Assembly: GCA_030998225.1 (NCBI GenBank)
Contig: JAPYXD010000686.1
Span: 4,030,001 to 4,094,000, forward strand
Direction: 5' to 3'
Length of the DNA stretch: 64,000 nt
From: Diplolepis rosae
Taxonomy: Eukaryota > Arthropoda > Insecta > Hymenoptera > Diplolepididae
The translations under genes were made by a program, and so were the position numbers. Every line of letters starts with the position of its first letter. The first letter of the stretch is position 1. The notes beneath the pieces are model-generated. The model saw only the letters and a program-made list of their open reading frames with translations, was not told the DNA's origin and searched no databases. Below, in pieces: positions 19,969-28,539 of the stretch.

Positions 19969-21999
19969 ATGGGATTACGAGGCTTCCTTTTGGCACTGCT
20001 CACTTGCAACTTCAACTATATAACAACAGTCTACGCCATCATAGGATTCGATTGCGGTTCAAATCAATCAAATATTACGACATTATCTTTACTAGAGGTA
20101 GGAGAATGTGATCTACCTCGATCTCAAGTACATGTTGAAAGAACTTATATACAACTTTTACAATTAACTGGATTTTCAAATACAAAAGTAATACAATGCA
20201 AAATAGAAATTCGACGCGCCATCTCTCATTGTGGTATGCATTCTCACAGTTCCATAGTAGCAAATGGCCACAGTGAATATATACATGATGTTACACGAGA
20301 TCAATGTAATCAAATGCACACAATAGGAACATTTTTAGTAACCCCTACTCTTCAGATATCAAAGTTAAAAGTAAATGAAACTTCATTCCACAGTGTTACT
20401 TTAGAAGGTTCTGTAACACCTAATGGAGACTGTACTGGTACACAATTTTCTGACCCATACGGAACATGGAATAATGTCGTAGTCCAAGCAATATTCAAAA
20501 TAACTTTACAAGAACATTACGCGACTATTCATTTAAATTCAAATAAAATTCAATTAGGATCTGGAATAATATGCACACTTTCAGACACATTCTGTACTGA
20601 CGTAGAATATGGACAAACATTCTGGGATACATTACCTAATGACGTATGTAATTTTAACAAATATGAAATTATTTATGAAGGACCAGCAAATAAGACCTAT
20701 GACAACACGACAGACAATTCTGAAACCTTTTATTCTTTAACGACTGAGGATATAACTTTCGTACTAGCTGAAAAAACAAGAAAACCAGTTTGCAGTTACG
20801 TTTTAATACAAACCGAACATCCAAAATTATTAATTTTTGAAACCAGACCTGGGAATTCATTTTTAGAAAATAAACATTTAGAAGTTCAAAATATGGACAT
20901 TTTCACATACGTCAATTCTAAATTTATATATGTAGAACGACACATACGCACTGAAGTAAATAGACTTTATCACGATGTTCTTACTCAACGATGCATACTT
21001 GAACAGCAAGTTTTTAGAAATACATTAACCTTAGCAACCCAATCACCAGACGAATTTGCATATCATTTAATGAAAGGCCCAGGATATATGTCAGTAATTG
21101 CAGGAGAAGTAGTACATATCGTAAAATGTATACCGGTTGAAGTAAAATATCGCAAAACTGAAGAATGTTATCTACAACTACCAATATTTAGAGGAAATCA
21201 ATCCTTTTTCCTTTCTCCACAAACTCATATATTAACAAAATCAGGTATCCAAACAAATTGCAATTCTTTCCTTCCACCAATGTACCTTTTTGGAGAAACC
21301 TGGTACAAATTACTTCCAAATCCTGTCGAATCCATAGCACCAACTATAGTTAAACCTCTCACAAAAGCAACCTGGAAATACACAAATCCTTCATCCTTAG
21401 CAACAAGTGGCATTTATTCTCAATCTGATCTTGATAAACTGCGAGATCATATTATGTTTCCAGCAGAAAAACCAATGATTCTAAATTCTTTAGCTAGAGA
21501 AATAACAGGACATCCAACTATTAATCAAGGAATATCATTAACGAATTTATTTAATGAAGATGTAATTGATAAAATTGCTGAATCCGCATGGGGTAGATTT
21601 TGGACAATTTTTACAAGTTTTGGAACTACTAGTGCAGGCCTAATTGGATTAATAATAATAATTAGAGGGATTAAATTGATAGCTGATACCATTATTCATG
21701 GATATGCGCTACACAGATTATTTGGATGGTCTCTCCATCTACTAGGCGCCTTCTGGGATTCGGTCACTAACCTCTTATTACACTTAGGTACCCATCGACC
21801 TTCTGGACCTCCTGCTGAGAGTCATCAAGAACTGCTAACAGCTTCAGCACCACAAAGCTCGAAAGAGGCACCTAAAAGTCCATCGTATTACGCAAACACT
21901 ACTTCAGGTAAAGATCACAATAATACAAACACAACTCTTTATCCTCACTCTGAATTAAAAGAAGAACTTAGTAGAACCCACTACTCTTTCCAAATCTAA
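19969..21999 (+). CDS. Chuvirus-type surface glycoprotein
   Basis: 676 residues from the ATG at 19969. The frame is open back to an ATG at 19699, but 19969 follows a splice acceptor and starts a clear signal peptide (MGLRGFLLALLTC..., cleavage probably near residue 23). The ectodomain is Cys-rich with several N-glycosylation sequons. It carries ISHCGMHSHSS, SDPYGTWNNVVVQA, TEHPKL, DIFTYVNSKFIYVE, MKGPGYM, VVHIVKCIPVEV and LDKLRDHIMFPAEKP. I recognise these from glycoproteins of Chuviridae (negative-strand RNA viruses) and their endogenous insect copies, some of which travel with BEL/Pao elements. A membrane anchor lies near 553-575, with a second hydrophobic stretch (LFGWSLHLLGAFW) and a polar tail. 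It would sit in the envelope and mediate entry. No stop or frameshift is seen. Confidence 0.8.
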   Translation: MGLRGFLLALLTCNFNYITTVYAIIGFDCGSNQSNITTLSLLEVGECDLPRSQVHVERTYIQLLQLTGFSNTKVIQCKIEIRRAISHCGMHSHSSIVANGHSEYIHDVTRDQCNQMHTIGTFLVTPTLQISKLKVNETSFHSVTLEGSVTPNGDCTGTQFSDPYGTWNNVVVQAIFKITLQEHYATIHLNSNKIQLGSGIICTLSDTFCTDVEYGQTFWDTLPNDVCNFNKYEIIYEGPANKTYDNTTDNSETFYSLTTEDITFVLAEKTRKPVCSYVLIQTEHPKLLIFETRPGNSFLENKHLEVQNMDIFTYVNSKFIYVERHIRTEVNRLYHDVLTQRCILEQQVFRNTLTLATQSPDEFAYHLMKGPGYMSVIAGEVVHIVKCIPVEVKYRKTEECYLQLPIFRGNQSFFLSPQTHILTKSGIQTNCNSFLPPMYLFGETWYKLLPNPVESIAPTIVKPLTKATWKYTNPSSLATSGIYSQSDLDKLRDHIMFPAEKPMILNSLAREITGHPTINQGISLTNLFNEDVIDKIAESAWGRFWTIFTSFGTTSAGLIGLIIIIRGIKLIADTIIHGYALHRLFGWSLHLLGAFWDSVTNLLLHLGTHRPSGPPAESHQELLTASAPQSSKEAPKSPSYYANTTSGKDHNNTNTTLYPHSELKEELSRTHYSFQI

Positions 22000-22008
22000 C
22001 ATCTTCAG
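21983..22008 (+). promoter_or_regulatory. Candidate 3' splice site for dsRBD protein 1
   Basis: A pyrimidine-rich run ending ATCTTCAG at 22008, one base before the ATG at 22010. It overlaps the glycoprotein stop region. Confidence 0.45.
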
Positions 22009-22009
22009 A

Positions 22010-22747
22010 ATGTCGCATGTTCCTTTTACAACCTTACTAAACAAAATTATTCAACAAAGAGGAGATCCACCCCTGATTTATGAGATACTCATTGAACAAA
22101 CCAATAATAATGAATGTCTATTTCACGTTAATTTACAATATAAAAATTATATAATAATGAATAGTGGCAAAGATAAAGAAAATGTAAAGCAAAAGGTAGC
22201 ACAAAATTTATATAATGCCTTAATTAATGAATCAAAGGAAACAAATCAAAACGTCCAACCAAACTCTATTAGTAAAAATTGCATAAAATTAAACGAAATT
22301 TGCACTGAAAATAAATTTGAGTATCCAAAATATACAGTATTACGAATAAAAACCTCATCAAAAGACTCAACATACATAGCAATTTGTTTCATTAATAACA
22401 TTAAACAAATAGGAATAGCAAACTCAATAAAAACAGCTAAGGATTTTGCTGCCATAAAAGTTATTAATTCTCTTTCGCATAAAGACGAGAAATGTGAACT
22501 ACGTTTGATAAACTCACTAGAACATTTGCATGTAACAATTCAAGAATCATCTATAAACGATCCAAAACCTTCAACGAGTAGCCAAATAACAAAACCTATT
22601 ACTTCAAATAACAATCGTGATAAAAATACAAATTCATATAAAATGAAAACAAATAATAATCATACTGCATCATCTTTCTCTACGAAAAGCTTTAAAAAAT
22701 GTTTTAAATGCGGATATAGACCTCCCAACCAGTACAATAAATTCTAA
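22010..22747 (+). CDS. Protein with two dsRNA-binding-domain-like folds
   Basis: 245 residues. Two segments follow the dsRBD order helix, PxY strand, two strands, closing helix. The first (about 5-70) has LLNKIIQQRGDPPLIYEIL and ends KQKVAQNLYNAL. The second (about 90-155) has YPKYTVLRI and ends AKDFAAIKVINSL, matching the AKxxAA...L closing helix. The C-terminus has CFKCG, like the first half of a zinc knuckle, then stops after PPNQYNKF without the His and last Cys, so the knuckle may be truncated. dsRBD proteins bind double-stranded RNA in the cytosol. In viruses they often shield RNA from Dicer, so suppression of RNA interference is a plausible but unproven role. The gene begins 10 nt after the glycoprotein stop. 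Confidence 0.65.
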   Translation: MSHVPFTTLLNKIIQQRGDPPLIYEILIEQTNNNECLFHVNLQYKNYIIMNSGKDKENVKQKVAQNLYNALINESKETNQNVQPNSISKNCIKLNEICTENKFEYPKYTVLRIKTSSKDSTYIAICFINNIKQIGIANSIKTAKDFAAIKVINSLSHKDEKCELRLINSLEHLHVTIQESSINDPKPSTSSQITKPITSNNNRDKNTNSYKMKTNNNHTASSFSTKSFKKCFKCGYRPPNQYNKF

Positions 22748-22753
22748 TATAAA

Positions 22754-22771
22754 CATTCCATACCGATTCAG
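22754..22771 (+). promoter_or_regulatory. Candidate 3' splice site for dsRBD protein 2
   Basis: CATTCCATACCGATTCAG ends 13 nt before the ATG at 22785; the pyrimidine tract is moderate. Confidence 0.4.
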
Positions 22772-22784
22772 GAAATCAACTGCA

Positions 22785-23369
22785 ATGGAGCATTACTACG
22801 ACGAGCCTACACACGTACCAAGTTACCCAAAAAAGAAATACAGAACAGACTCCATGGGATTTTTAAATCATGTAGAAATTTTAAGAAACTTCACGATAAA
22901 ATATGGACTGCCGTTACCGCAATATACAGTCTATCCTGATCCGAATTCGAAAACAAACTCATTTTTTCTCGCACAAATTAATATAAATGAACATTTCGTT
23001 ATACAAGCCGGCCCTACTAGTGAATTAGCAGAAAATAGAGCAGCTTTAAAATTATTATTGCTACTAATAAGATCATACGATCTCTGCGACGAAAAATTTT
23101 ATAATAATGATGATAAAAAAAGGCAAAAAACCAAAAATCAAAGTATTCAAACCGATCCAAGACCAAAATTAATACCTTGGGAAAATTCCTGTAGATTTTG
23201 TAACACTCAAATGCATGCTACAAAAGAGTGCCGTAGACGAAATATTTTTAAAGTAGACAAATCAACCCAATTTCCCCCTCCAGTTCCACCAAGAAACTCC
23301 TCAACATTTAGTAGACTTTTTTCCCCTTTTCTCCAAAAAACTTCTAGACCTAAATCCAACCATATGTAA
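22785..23369 (+). CDS. dsRBD plus CCHC zinc-knuckle protein
   Basis: 194 residues. About 25-105 forms one dsRBD-like unit: VEILRNFTIKYGLPLPQYTV, then strands with FLAQININEHFVIQAG, closing with SELAENRAALKLLLLL. The closing helix keeps the Ala pair but lacks the Lys-Lys usual at its start, so RNA affinity could be weaker. A CCHC knuckle, CRFCNTQMHATKEC, follows near 144-157, spaced Cys-x2-Cys-x4-His-x4-Cys as in retroviral nucleocapsids. A proline-rich tail (FPPPVPPR) follows. The same domain order recurs in the protein at 26894-27343, so the two are probably duplicates. Binding of dsRNA or viral RNA is inferred. Confidence 0.65.
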   Translation: MEHYYDEPTHVPSYPKKKYRTDSMGFLNHVEILRNFTIKYGLPLPQYTVYPDPNSKTNSFFLAQININEHFVIQAGPTSELAENRAALKLLLLLIRSYDLCDEKFYNNDDKKRQKTKNQSIQTDPRPKLIPWENSCRFCNTQMHATKECRRRNIFKVDKSTQFPPPVPPRNSSTFSRLFSPFLQKTSRPKSNHM

Positions 23370-23393
23370 ACATCCTATTTTATCCAATATTAA

Positions 23394-23412
23394 TCCTACT
23401 TTTCTTTTTCAG
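23394..23412 (+). promoter_or_regulatory. Candidate 3' splice site for Env
   Basis: A long pyrimidine tract, TCCTACTTTTCTTTTTCAG, ends 16 nt before the ATG at 23429. It is one of the best acceptors in the element. Confidence 0.6.
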
Positions 23413-23428
23413 CCTTCCGAGAAGCCTA

Positions 23429-25211
23429 ATGAATTTCCTTAATCAACTAGCATCCAGAGTGTATTTAATTTTAATTCCACTCCTTTTCTCCAAAGCAGAA
23501 AAATACTTCATAGACTCACAATTTTCTCATTCTTCAGGGATTTATTTTGAACCAATTTCAAAAGTTCGTCTTTTTTTCTGAAAAATATCATTTTATATCT
23601 TATATCGATATCTTTCAGCCAGACGTACTTAAATACAAAATAATAGATTTCTCACATAAATTATATGAATATTGCATACTCTCAAATATTGCCAATAATT
23701 GTAATTTATACGATCATCAGACACAACTTGATTTTATAGAACAACGCATCAACTATTTTCTTGAAGAAATATCATTTATATCTAGACAAGCTCGTAATAT
23801 CACGAATATTTCTAACACTAATGATCCATTCTTGCAACAGATACAAAAAGTACTTTTAGAATTAAGAATGAGAAATGAAACCTCCCTTTACTGGCCCAAA
23901 GAAAATTTATTTCTACTTCCTAATCCATTTTTCCAAAAAGTTACAAATCTTTCTTCAAAACTTGACAACATTATGACCTACAAAAAATGGCATAATTCTC
24001 AAAAAGATCCAAATATTCACCTATATCGAATATTAGCAGCAAATTGGCTTAAAGACCTGCATGAAATTTCTCAATCTTTTCTTTTACTCCTTGACCAACT
24101 TACAGAAGCTATTACTCATGCCGCAACTAATTTATGGCACCCTATGCTACTTCCTGATACCTTCTTAGACTTCAAATCCAACAAAGAAGACCCACACCTT
24201 TCAACATCCCTTTTTTCTATGGTCCTTCCATTTTCTAAAATACAATACTTCTTATTCGATAAGTACTTGATTTTTATTATGACTATACCAATCCCATCTG
24301 CTGAAGAATTTCAATTATTTAAACCACATCCAATTCCAATACATCTCGATTTTAATACTGACGTAATTTCCTCTATTTACATAAAACCTCAAAATTCTTA
24401 TCTCGCTATTTCTTCAAATAACCAATCATACTTTATAACAAATGAAAATTTCCTCAATGCATGTTATCAAAATGGATTCCAAACATTTTGTCACCCACCA
24501 AGATCTATATCTAACATCGATAACAATCCTATTTGTGAAACATCAATGTTTCTAAATTATCAACCATACAAGTGTAAAATATTCATCAGTTTTAGCGAAT
24601 ATCCCTTTCTAACACCATTGCAATTTCATCATGGATGGCTATACTCAACAATTTTCCCCCGACAAATTTTCTTATCATGTCGAAAAAACTCTAAGACCAT
24701 AATCACACTCCAAGGAATAGGAATTTTGCAAACAAAATCAGGTTGCAATCTAGATTCATCAACTCCATATTACCATCTTCAAAACCATTTGAATATAATG
24801 GATAATTCAATTCCAGTCAGCAAATCAACTACTTCCCTTGCTATAATTTCACCATTTTTATATAATATTTCCATTCAAGAGCCTCACTTACTAAAAAAGG
24901 TATTACTTCTTCTTCAGCAAAAAGAAGACATGCCATTATCAATCTTCGAAAACCATGTCTTTATCCTTACAAAATATGCAAACATTCAAAAAATCATTCC
25001 ATCAATTTTTATTTCTAGTGCACATAAATTAACATTAGCACTAATCTTTATCACTTTACTTATGATTACAATTTTAGGATTATTACTATTGAAAATTCAA
25101 AAAATATCTAAAAAAATAAACAAAACGCCAACACGTATAGAACTTATACAAAAAACTCCTTTAAGCTCAGTGACAAAACCTTTACTGACCGACTTGACGT
25201 TTAACTTTTGA
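23429..25211 (+). pseudogene. env: Errantivirus/baculovirus-F-like envelope protein, frame-broken near its start
   Basis: The ATG at 23429 opens a 50-codon frame with a signal-peptide-like segment (VYLILIPLLFS) and GIYFEPISKVRLF, ending in TGA at 23579-23581. The rest lies in another frame, open with an ATG at 23547 (554 residues) to 25211. The frames meet at a run of seven Ts near 23571-23577, so a one-base length difference or slippage separates them. The long part has the errantivirus Env layout: an IFIMTIPIPSAEEFQLFKPHPIPI block, spaced cysteines, a Cys-rich C-terminal half (LSCRKNSKTIITLQGIGIL) and a membrane segment at about 495-517 of that frame with a short basic tail. This family is related to baculovirus F fusion proteins. 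A RQAR (RxxR) motif near residue 80 is a possible cleavage site. It is the second, unrelated envelope gene of the element. Confidence 0.78.
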
Positions 25212-25547
25212 CCTTTCCTTTATTCCATCTTTCACCCTTTTCTTTAATAGACTTAAAGTCAATTCACAAAATTTTCAGATACAGGTACATTCCGTCCTTA
25301 CCTTTCTCAAAACCACGTGCATGAACGTCCTATACCGTCAGAAGGACAGTTTTTGTACCCACGTCTTTAATGTTTCTTACTAAAGGAAAAACAAACTGTA
25401 ATATAAAAGTTGTTTTTCTGACGGAAAGTAAAATACCTTTAGCAAAATCTTTTACCTTGCATGATTAGAAAATATATTCAAAAAGTTATTTTTCATTCTC
25501 CTTATCAGACCTTAATAAAATAAATCTATTCTAACAATTTGTAGAAA
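25212..25547 (+). other. Spacer after env
   Basis: 336 nt. ACCGTCAGAAGGACAG near 25335 and TTTTTCTGACGGAAAG near 25415 could pair as a stem. No reading frame. Confidence 0.4.
25525..25544 (+). promoter_or_regulatory. Candidate 3' splice site for Cys-rich protein 1
   Basis: TCTATTCTAACAATTTGTAG ends 3 nt before the ATG at 25548. CTAAC within it also fits a branch-point consensus. Confidence 0.4.
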
Positions 25548-25955
25548 ATGATACCAACTCCAAGTGAACCTATTGTTAACCATCTTGGACCAGTAGACGG
25601 TGTATGTCCGCAAGACTATCCGATAGCATACGCGCACTTATTACAGAGTTATTGCTTCGAATTAGAACCCTCAACATTGTTTTTATATTATAATCACCAA
25701 ACCACAAAAAGATATTGCCAATTCTGTTTCGAGAAATTAGATCAGGAAACTCAAAATAACTGTGAATTTTTTACATCATGGCATTCCATTTGTAAATTGG
25801 AATGCATATATATGAATTGTTACGGTTGTCAAGAACTATTAATTACTCCGCGAAAAAGAGCAGCTGATTGTAGAGAATGTATCGAACAATATTTAAATTA
25901 TAAATTCGAAATTAGTCAAGGAAACGAAGTTCTAGTAGAAAATACCCCTGCATGA
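25548..25955 (+). CDS. Cysteine-rich protein 1 (paralogue of 26095-26526)
   Basis: 135 residues, not recognised as a known family. Paired cysteines suggest zinc binding: YCQFC, CKLEC, CYGC and CREC, with HSIC between. The last part reads CIYMNCYGCQELLITPRKRAADCRECIEQYL, compressed here as Cys-x5-Cys-x2-Cys...Arg-x-Arg-Ala-x2-Cys-x2-Cys. The same end pattern occurs in the next gene, so the two arose by duplication. No signal peptide or membrane segment, so nuclear or cytosolic. A treble-clef or RING-like fold or a transcriptional regulator are possibilities, with no direct evidence. Confidence 0.6.
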   Translation: MIPTPSEPIVNHLGPVDGVCPQDYPIAYAHLLQSYCFELEPSTLFLYYNHQTTKRYCQFCFEKLDQETQNNCEFFTSWHSICKLECIYMNCYGCQELLITPRKRAADCRECIEQYLNYKFEISQGNEVLVENTPA

Positions 25956-26094
25956 TTATATATATCTACCTTCCACGCATGTAATCACGCATGAAAAATT
26001 TTGTTAAATTTAATAAAATCCTTAATACTAAAAAATTGTAAATTTTACAAATATTTCAAATTCCTTAAATATTGTAAATTTCCCCAACAGAAAA
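25956..26094 (+). other. Spacer with repeated AAATTTT motifs
   Basis: Short AT-rich gap between the paralogous Cys-rich genes, ending in a splice acceptor. Confidence 0.4.
26079..26090 (+). promoter_or_regulatory. Candidate 3' splice site for Cys-rich protein 2
   Basis: TTTCCCCAACAG ends 4 nt before the ATG at 26095. Confidence 0.5.
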
Positions 26095-26526
26095 ATGCTG
26101 CCCCAAGAAATCGAAACAATCGAAGCAGAAGAAGTTCGAGCAAGCGAGCAGGATGTTCAGCCGTATTTTGAAAATCAATTATGGTCAGAATACTGCTGCA
26201 CAACCCTGGTCGAGAATTTTTACATGAATGTTCTCGAAAAAAAACTTGTTTGCGAGGATTGTTGGATGACAGAACTCAGCTTTTTCGAAACCGAAGTAAC
26301 ATTACCCGTCCGAATAGACCACATAGTTACTAAAGACTTATATTGTACATTAAAACTATCTAGCCTCGACTGCTCCATTTGCAATATACAAATTCTTTAC
26401 ATGCGGCAAAGAGCAGATTTATGTGTAACTTGTGCCGAACGTGTAATTCATTTATACCAACAAGAAGCACTGTATAACGACGTCGATTCCGAAGCATCGA
26501 CTATTATTTATAACAACGACGAATAA
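26095..26526 (+). CDS. Cysteine-rich protein 2
   Basis: 143 residues, acidic at both ends. It shares the cysteine skeleton of the preceding gene: CEDC aligns with CQFC, then LYCTLKL..LDCSICNIQIL..RQRADLCVTCAERVI aligns with its CKLEC...CYGC...RAADCRECIEQ block. An extra CC pair lies near residue 34. The fold is unknown; probable zinc ligands come in two C-x2-C pairs plus flanking cysteines. Divergence from its paralogue, with only the skeleton kept, implies both have been under selection for structure. Confidence 0.6.
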   Translation: MLPQEIETIEAEEVRASEQDVQPYFENQLWSEYCCTTLVENFYMNVLEKKLVCEDCWMTELSFFETEVTLPVRIDHIVTKDLYCTLKLSSLDCSICNIQILYMRQRADLCVTCAERVIHLYQQEALYNDVDSEASTIIYNNDE

Positions 26527-26893
26527 AAATAATAAATCAAAACATATTTTTTATTATTCTTTTTTCTAAATATAAACAATATCTATTAGTAACTTTTGTT
26601 AAAAAATTTTCCCTTTTAATTTTTATTCGTTGTTTAAAATCATATTTCATATACACCACTACTTCTTCCTTAACCGCTATAATGTAACGACAAACCTTAA
26701 TAAATTAAAATATTCTAAAAAACGGACCACTGTTTTCTCTGCATGAAATATCTCTTTGAGTTAGGAAACGCGGAAAGTGAATATATCAACAAACACAAAA
26801 TTATTACAAAAAAAAAAAAAACTAACTAACTTTAGAATTTCAATAAATTCAATCATCAACTCAAACAGGTAATTCTTTTGCAGATCAAAAACA
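26527..26893 (+). other. Spacer before the third dsRBD gene
   Basis: 367 nt, AT-rich, with an A-run near 26808-26820. No gene; ends in a splice acceptor. Confidence 0.4.
26870..26883 (+). promoter_or_regulatory. Candidate 3' splice site for dsRBD protein 3
   Basis: TAATTCTTTTGCAG ends 10 nt before the ATG at 26894. Confidence 0.5.
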
Positions 26894-27343
26894 ATGGCCT
26901 TGCAGACAAGAGACCTATCGAAAGGCACTGCTGTACAAGTTTTAAACGAGATAAGCATTGAGTATGATTTCTCCGAACCTTCGTATATTGTAAAATCGCT
27001 TGGAAAACACCAAGAACTGCCACCATTCCAAGCAACTTGCGAAATCTTTAAAAATAAAATAACTTTCTCTTGTATTGGGGAACCAGCCCCTCAAAAAAAG
27101 TCTGCAAAGCAAAATGCAGCATCTAAACTCTTGGAAATGCTTTCCACAAGATATGTATTTTTAGAAGAAATGAAAGAAAAAAGCTTAATCCCAGAAACGA
27201 GAATTTTCAAAATAACTGATGAAATCAGTAAAGAAACCTTACAAAAATGGACCAACTCTTGTGAAAGGTGTTTTCAAAGAGGGCATTTAGCTCATAACTG
27301 CCGCAATCCTTTACGTAATAGAAAATATAAAAATAATTCTTAA
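26894..27343 (+). CDS. dsRBD plus CCHC zinc-knuckle protein, second copy
   Basis: 149 residues. One dsRBD (about 10-90): VLNEISIEYDFSEPSYIV, FQATCEIFKNKITFSCIGE, then KKSAKQNAASKLLEML. That last helix is a textbook dsRBD end, with the Lys-Lys-x-Ala-Lys-x2-Ala-Ala pattern that contacts the RNA backbone. It is followed near 124-137 by a complete CCHC knuckle, CERCFQRGHLAHNC. Of the three dsRBD genes here this is the most canonical. It is the last gene before the polypurine tract. A role in binding viral dsRNA or countering Dicer-2 is inferred from parallels with insect virus dsRBD proteins; RNA packaging is an alternative because of the knuckle. Confidence 0.75.
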   Translation: MALQTRDLSKGTAVQVLNEISIEYDFSEPSYIVKSLGKHQELPPFQATCEIFKNKITFSCIGEPAPQKKSAKQNAASKLLEMLSTRYVFLEEMKEKSLIPETRIFKITDEISKETLQKWTNSCERCFQRGHLAHNCRNPLRNRKYKNNS

Positions 27344-27766
27344 AAATCTACATTATGAAATTACGTTACAGTTTTATATATTATTATATTACATGATATT
27401 TATAATTTACGAATATGAAATAAAAATTATTGATGTATTTAGTTATATAAGAAAAAATCATATGTAACCTTATGTTAAGTTCATACTATTTCAAAAAAAA
27501 AAAAACTATGTAATTATTTATAGCAAAAAAAATTATAATATTTAGATAATATAAATTTTTATGACATCAAAAAAAAAAAAAAAAAAAAAAAATCGATATT
27601 GGAATCAAATAGTCAAATGCAAAAAATACAAATTGTAAAAGAGACCCCGAAATGAATGGGGGTTATTACGTCAGAAATAGAAATTCAATGTATCTTCAAA
27701 AACATTAACGAATGTATTCTTCTTCCGAAGATTCGATCGCGGATGCTTCACCCCCGCGCTCGAACT
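27344..27766 (+). other. 3' untranslated region of the retroelement
   Basis: AT-rich with A-runs (27496-27506, 27569-27591). No gene. Confidence 0.5.
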
Positions 27767-27777
27767 AGGGGGGGAGG
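27767..27777 (+). other. Polypurine tract
   Basis: AGGGGGGGAGG lies directly against the 3' LTR. This is the expected primer for plus-strand DNA synthesis. Confidence 0.9.
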
Positions 27778-28539
27778 TGTCACGTCCCGCGACGCATTAG
27801 AATGTACTATAGACGTAGGCTAGGTCTAGAGAGAAATCTGGGGAAATTACTAAAAGAGAGAGAGAACCACTTATTGAAAAGAGAGGTACAACTACGTCAC
27901 ACGCAGCGGGAGACTGCGCAACGCGCGACCTCACCAAAAAATATAATATAAAAAGGACACGCCGCCAAGGGAAAACTAGTCTTGTGAGCAAAATTAAGTG
28001 CGGGAAATTTCTAAAATCTTAAAAGGATTCACAGCGTGAGATACGTGTTTAGTTCAGTTTTCCGAAGAAACGTGTCGTAAATTCTCTGATTGTACTTTCA
28101 ATCTTTGAAAGGATCTTAGAGTCAGTGTAGAGTGAAATAACTATTCTTGTCCTCCTCACACCAGTGGGATATTTGTTTCTGTCTTCCTCACACCAGTGGG
28201 ATACCTATTGCTGTCTTCGTCGCACCAGTGGAAGAATCTTTCTCTCTCCCTCACACCTGTGAGGATCATTCATAAAAAAGGGACTATTCACAACTCAACA
28301 AAGGTACCGAAAATTCTCTCTATTCTTTACCTATTCCCTGTGCCATTGTTTGAATCATTGTAAAATTTTAACCTTGTTTATATCAGTGTTAATTTAAATA
28401 AATTCAATTTGTATTACTTTACTAATCATTGTGTACTTTTCATTGACTTATCCTCATCCCTAAGAGAGGATCATTCGATCCTAACTTAAAACGAGGAATC
28501 TTCGATCAAAGTAAGTATTTACGTACTTGTGACGTAACA
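27778..28539 (+). repeat. 3' LTR, 762 bp
   Basis: Same length as the 5' LTR, 8 substitutions in its first 340 bp and none after. Flanked on the right by the CAGT duplication, where the Polinton arm resumes. Confidence 0.97.

Larger units (their letters stand above)
10892..28539 (+). mobile_element. 17.6-kb Ty3/gypsy retrovirus-like element with accessory genes
   Basis: 762-bp LTRs begin TGTCACGTCC and end GTGACGTAACA, flanked by CAGT at 10888-10891 and 28540-28543. LTRs differ at 8 sites (about 1%), so insertion is fairly recent. Order: LTR, tRNA-Gly primer site, gag, pol, CARD-like ORF, chuvirus-type glycoprotein, two dsRBD ORFs, F-like Env, two Cys-rich ORFs, a third dsRBD ORF, polypurine tract, LTR. 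About 8 kb follow pol, far more than the single env of a normal errantivirus. gag, pol and most accessory frames are open; Env is frameshifted near its N-terminus. Confidence 0.97.
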
